Source: Paraburkholderia sabiae
GTDB lineage: Bacteria > Pseudomonadota > Gammaproteobacteria > Burkholderiales > Burkholderiaceae
Length of the DNA: 64,000 bases
Assembly: GCF_030412785.1 (NCBI RefSeq)
Contig: NZ_CP125295.1
Location: 5,208,001-5,272,000, forward strand
Direction: 5' to 3'
The notes below the pieces were generated by a model that had not been told where the DNA came from, did no database searches, and was given only the letters and a program-made list of their open reading frames with translations. Both the position numbers and the translations under genes were made by a program. Each line of letters starts with the position of its first letter. Position 1 is the first letter of the stretch. Below are positions 62,653 to 64,000 of the stretch, piece by piece.

Positions 62653-64000
62653 TCAGTAGAACCATCGATAGCGCGCACCCAGCACCGTGACGGGCGTGCC
62701 GATCTTCGACACGCGCTGATGCGACAGATACACGGCAGCGTGATCGCCGCCGAACACCGTGCCCGCAATGCCGAGACTCACGTCCGGCCCCCAGCCCTGA
62801 ATCGAGTCGTGCACGATGCCGACGTCGAGAAACGGACGCCACGCATGTGTGTACTGCTCGAGCAATTCGTCGCCGAAGCTGAAGAAGAAACCGTACTGCG
62901 TGTACGTGTCGGGCATGAAGTCTTGCGGCGTCGCGGGCTGCAATGCCGTCGGCACGAGACGCGTCATCAGCGCGTCGGCCTGACCGCTCGCGCCGTAGCC
63001 GCCATGCGTGATCAGCGCGCGCAGCGTGTAGTCCGGATAATTCGTGCGAATCCGGTAGCTCACTTCGCCCGTCGACAGCACGCCGCTACCGAGGTAAGTC
63101 CGCGCCTGGCTATAGAAGCGGTCCGCCTCGATGCTGCCCGTGAACGTGATGCGATCCGTCGCGCGATACGTGAAGTCGCCGATCAGGTTGTCTTTCATGC
63201 CGCCCACGAGCAGCGTCTGGTTTTCGTCGGCGACCTGATTGCGGCCCGCGCGCAAGCCGAGCGTCAGCGCCGAGTTGCGCCCCACCTGGCCCGCGAGATC
63301 GAGCGTATAGAACGAATCCGATGCGATGCGGCGGCCGCCCGTGATCGAGAACGACGTGTCGCGCGTGCGGCGCTCGCCGGAAATGTTCAGCCAGCGGTCG
63401 ACGGACGGCACGTTGGTCAGCTGCGTGATATCGGTCGAATGCTGGAAGTGCTGAACGGCCGTCACGCCGACGAGATAACGCTCGGCGATCTTGCGGCTCG
63501 CGGCAAGCGTCGTCTCCACGTAATCGAGCGGATGCTCGATGTGATTCTCCACTTCCGCGCCAACGAACTGCGGCCAGTCGAGCGTGGTTTCCGTCACGCG
63601 CGTATGCAGGTCGGTGTCTTCCGGCGCGCCGTCGAGCGCATCGAACGCGAGTTGCTGCGCGCGGTCGGGCCGGTCGACGGCAATCGTCGCGTCGATGCGG
63701 TCGTTGATCGGCAGACGCGAGCGCTCTTGCGCGAGCAGGCGCTCCATCGTCGGGATGTCGTTCTCGGCGAGCGCGATGGTCAGCTGCGCGTCGACGGGAC
63801 GCGACAGACGCTCGGCGTACTGCTGCGCGAGCCAGCGTTTCGCGAGCGGATTGCTTTCCTTCGACATCGCCCACGCCACGGCAACGTCCTTCGCGACGGC
63901 GCCGCGTACACGCGCATTCACGGGCAAACCAGCGCCGTCGAGCGGAGCGCCACCCGGCAAGCCCTTCGCCGTGCCGATCATCGTGCGGCGCGCAATCGCG
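62653..64000 (-). CDS. pelB: Pel outer-membrane secretin-like porin PelB (3' part)
   Basis: The frame runs off the window end, so about 448 residues of the C-terminus are visible. They include a few tetratricopeptide-like helices (about the first 90 residues, WLAQQYAERLS, DIPTMERLLAQERSRLP) and then an antiparallel beta-barrel ending in the aromatic VLGARYRWFY, the typical outer-membrane C-terminal signature. PelB of Pseudomonas is about 1,200 residues, so roughly two thirds lie upstream. It exports Pel through the outer membrane. Confidence 0.92.
   Translation of the reverse strand, partial: AIARRTMIGTAKGLPGGAPLDGAGLPVNARVRGAVAKDVAVAWAMSKESNPLAKRWLAQQYAERLSRPVDAQLTIALAENDIPTMERLLAQERSRLPINDRIDATIAVDRPDRAQQLAFDALDGAPEDTDLHTRVTETTLDWPQFVGAEVENHIEHPLDYVETTLAASRKIAERYLVGVTAVQHFQHSTDITQLTNVPSVDRWLNISGERRTRDTSFSITGGRRIASDSFYTLDLAGQVGRNSALTLGLRAGRNQVADENQTLLVGGMKDNLIGDFTYRATDRITFTGSIEADRFYSQARTYLGSGVLSTGEVSYRIRTNYPDYTLRALITHGGYGASGQADALMTRLVPTALQPATPQDFMPDTYTQYGFFFSFGDELLEQYTHAWRPFLDVGIVHDSIQGWGPDVSLGIAGTVFGGDHAAVYLSHQRVSKIGTPVTVLGARYRWFY

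Overview
The window is high-GC DNA, almost entirely protein-coding, and reads as a chromosome segment of a betaproteobacterium of the Burkholderiales, most likely Paraburkholderia, Caballeronia or Burkholderia sensu lato. This rests on the gene families present (an aot/his-type ABC operon with an AraC-type regulator, a five-enzyme hut operon, glgCA, an ArgP/ArgO pair, a pel operon), on codon use, and on a palindromic repeat family that I associate with that group from memory. No rRNA, tRNA, CRISPR, prophage or plasmid replication genes were seen. No named defence system or secretion machine was seen.

Layout. 1-316: end of a palindromic repeat. 317-3722: polar amino-acid ABC transporter operon (two permeases, ATPase, AraC-type regulator, no binding protein). 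4160-9465: methyltransferase, patatin, BamE-like lipoprotein, luciferase-like monooxygenase and secreted alpha/beta hydrolase. 9916-14506: glgC, glgA, pdxY and a small acidic protein. 14507-16355: second repeat, interrupted by an IS481-type element. 16356-24237: transglutaminase-like protein, AraC regulator, DHA2 exporter, class Ic-type aminotransferase with divergent LysR, and an HTH protein. 24571-32700: hut operon hutH-C-U-D-I-F-G, with operator-like sites upstream. 33095-40371: SDR, small membrane protein, DUF899 protein, SRPBCC/ArsR pair, purine-type permease, PRC-barrel lipoprotein and MFS transporter. 40372-41901: third repeat, with a second copy of the same IS. 41902-45531: MHS transporter, M20 peptidase and LysR. 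45547-52412: aldehyde dehydrogenase, cupin, fourth repeat, FAD oxidase, NCS1 permease and LysR, which looks like an amine or nitrogen-compound catabolic group. 52540-55520: NDH-2 and argP/argO. 55557-64000: pel exopolysaccharide operon pelB(partial)-C-D-E-F-G plus a stand-alone PelA-type hydrolase.

How the genes work together. A large share of the window concerns nitrogenous compounds: amino-acid import, histidine to glutamate plus formate (HutH, U, I, F, G under HutC), arginine/lysine export (ArgO under ArgP), N-acyl amino-acid hydrolysis, and oxidation of an amine or aldehyde. glgC/glgA make storage glucan. The pel genes make and export a cationic matrix polysaccharide, controlled through c-di-GMP binding by PelD.

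The most unusual signals are outside the genes. (1) A palindromic repeat family fills convergent intergenic gaps: three copies are flanked on both sides by 3' ends, and the fourth is cut by the window edge. Both IS copies landed at the same place, the four-base loop of its core hairpin, with a six-base duplication. (2) The coding DNA next to these repeats shifts from C-ending to T/G-ending codons over roughly the last 300-500 bp. (3) Many other convergent gene pairs end in palindromes that include a stop codon in the loop or stem.
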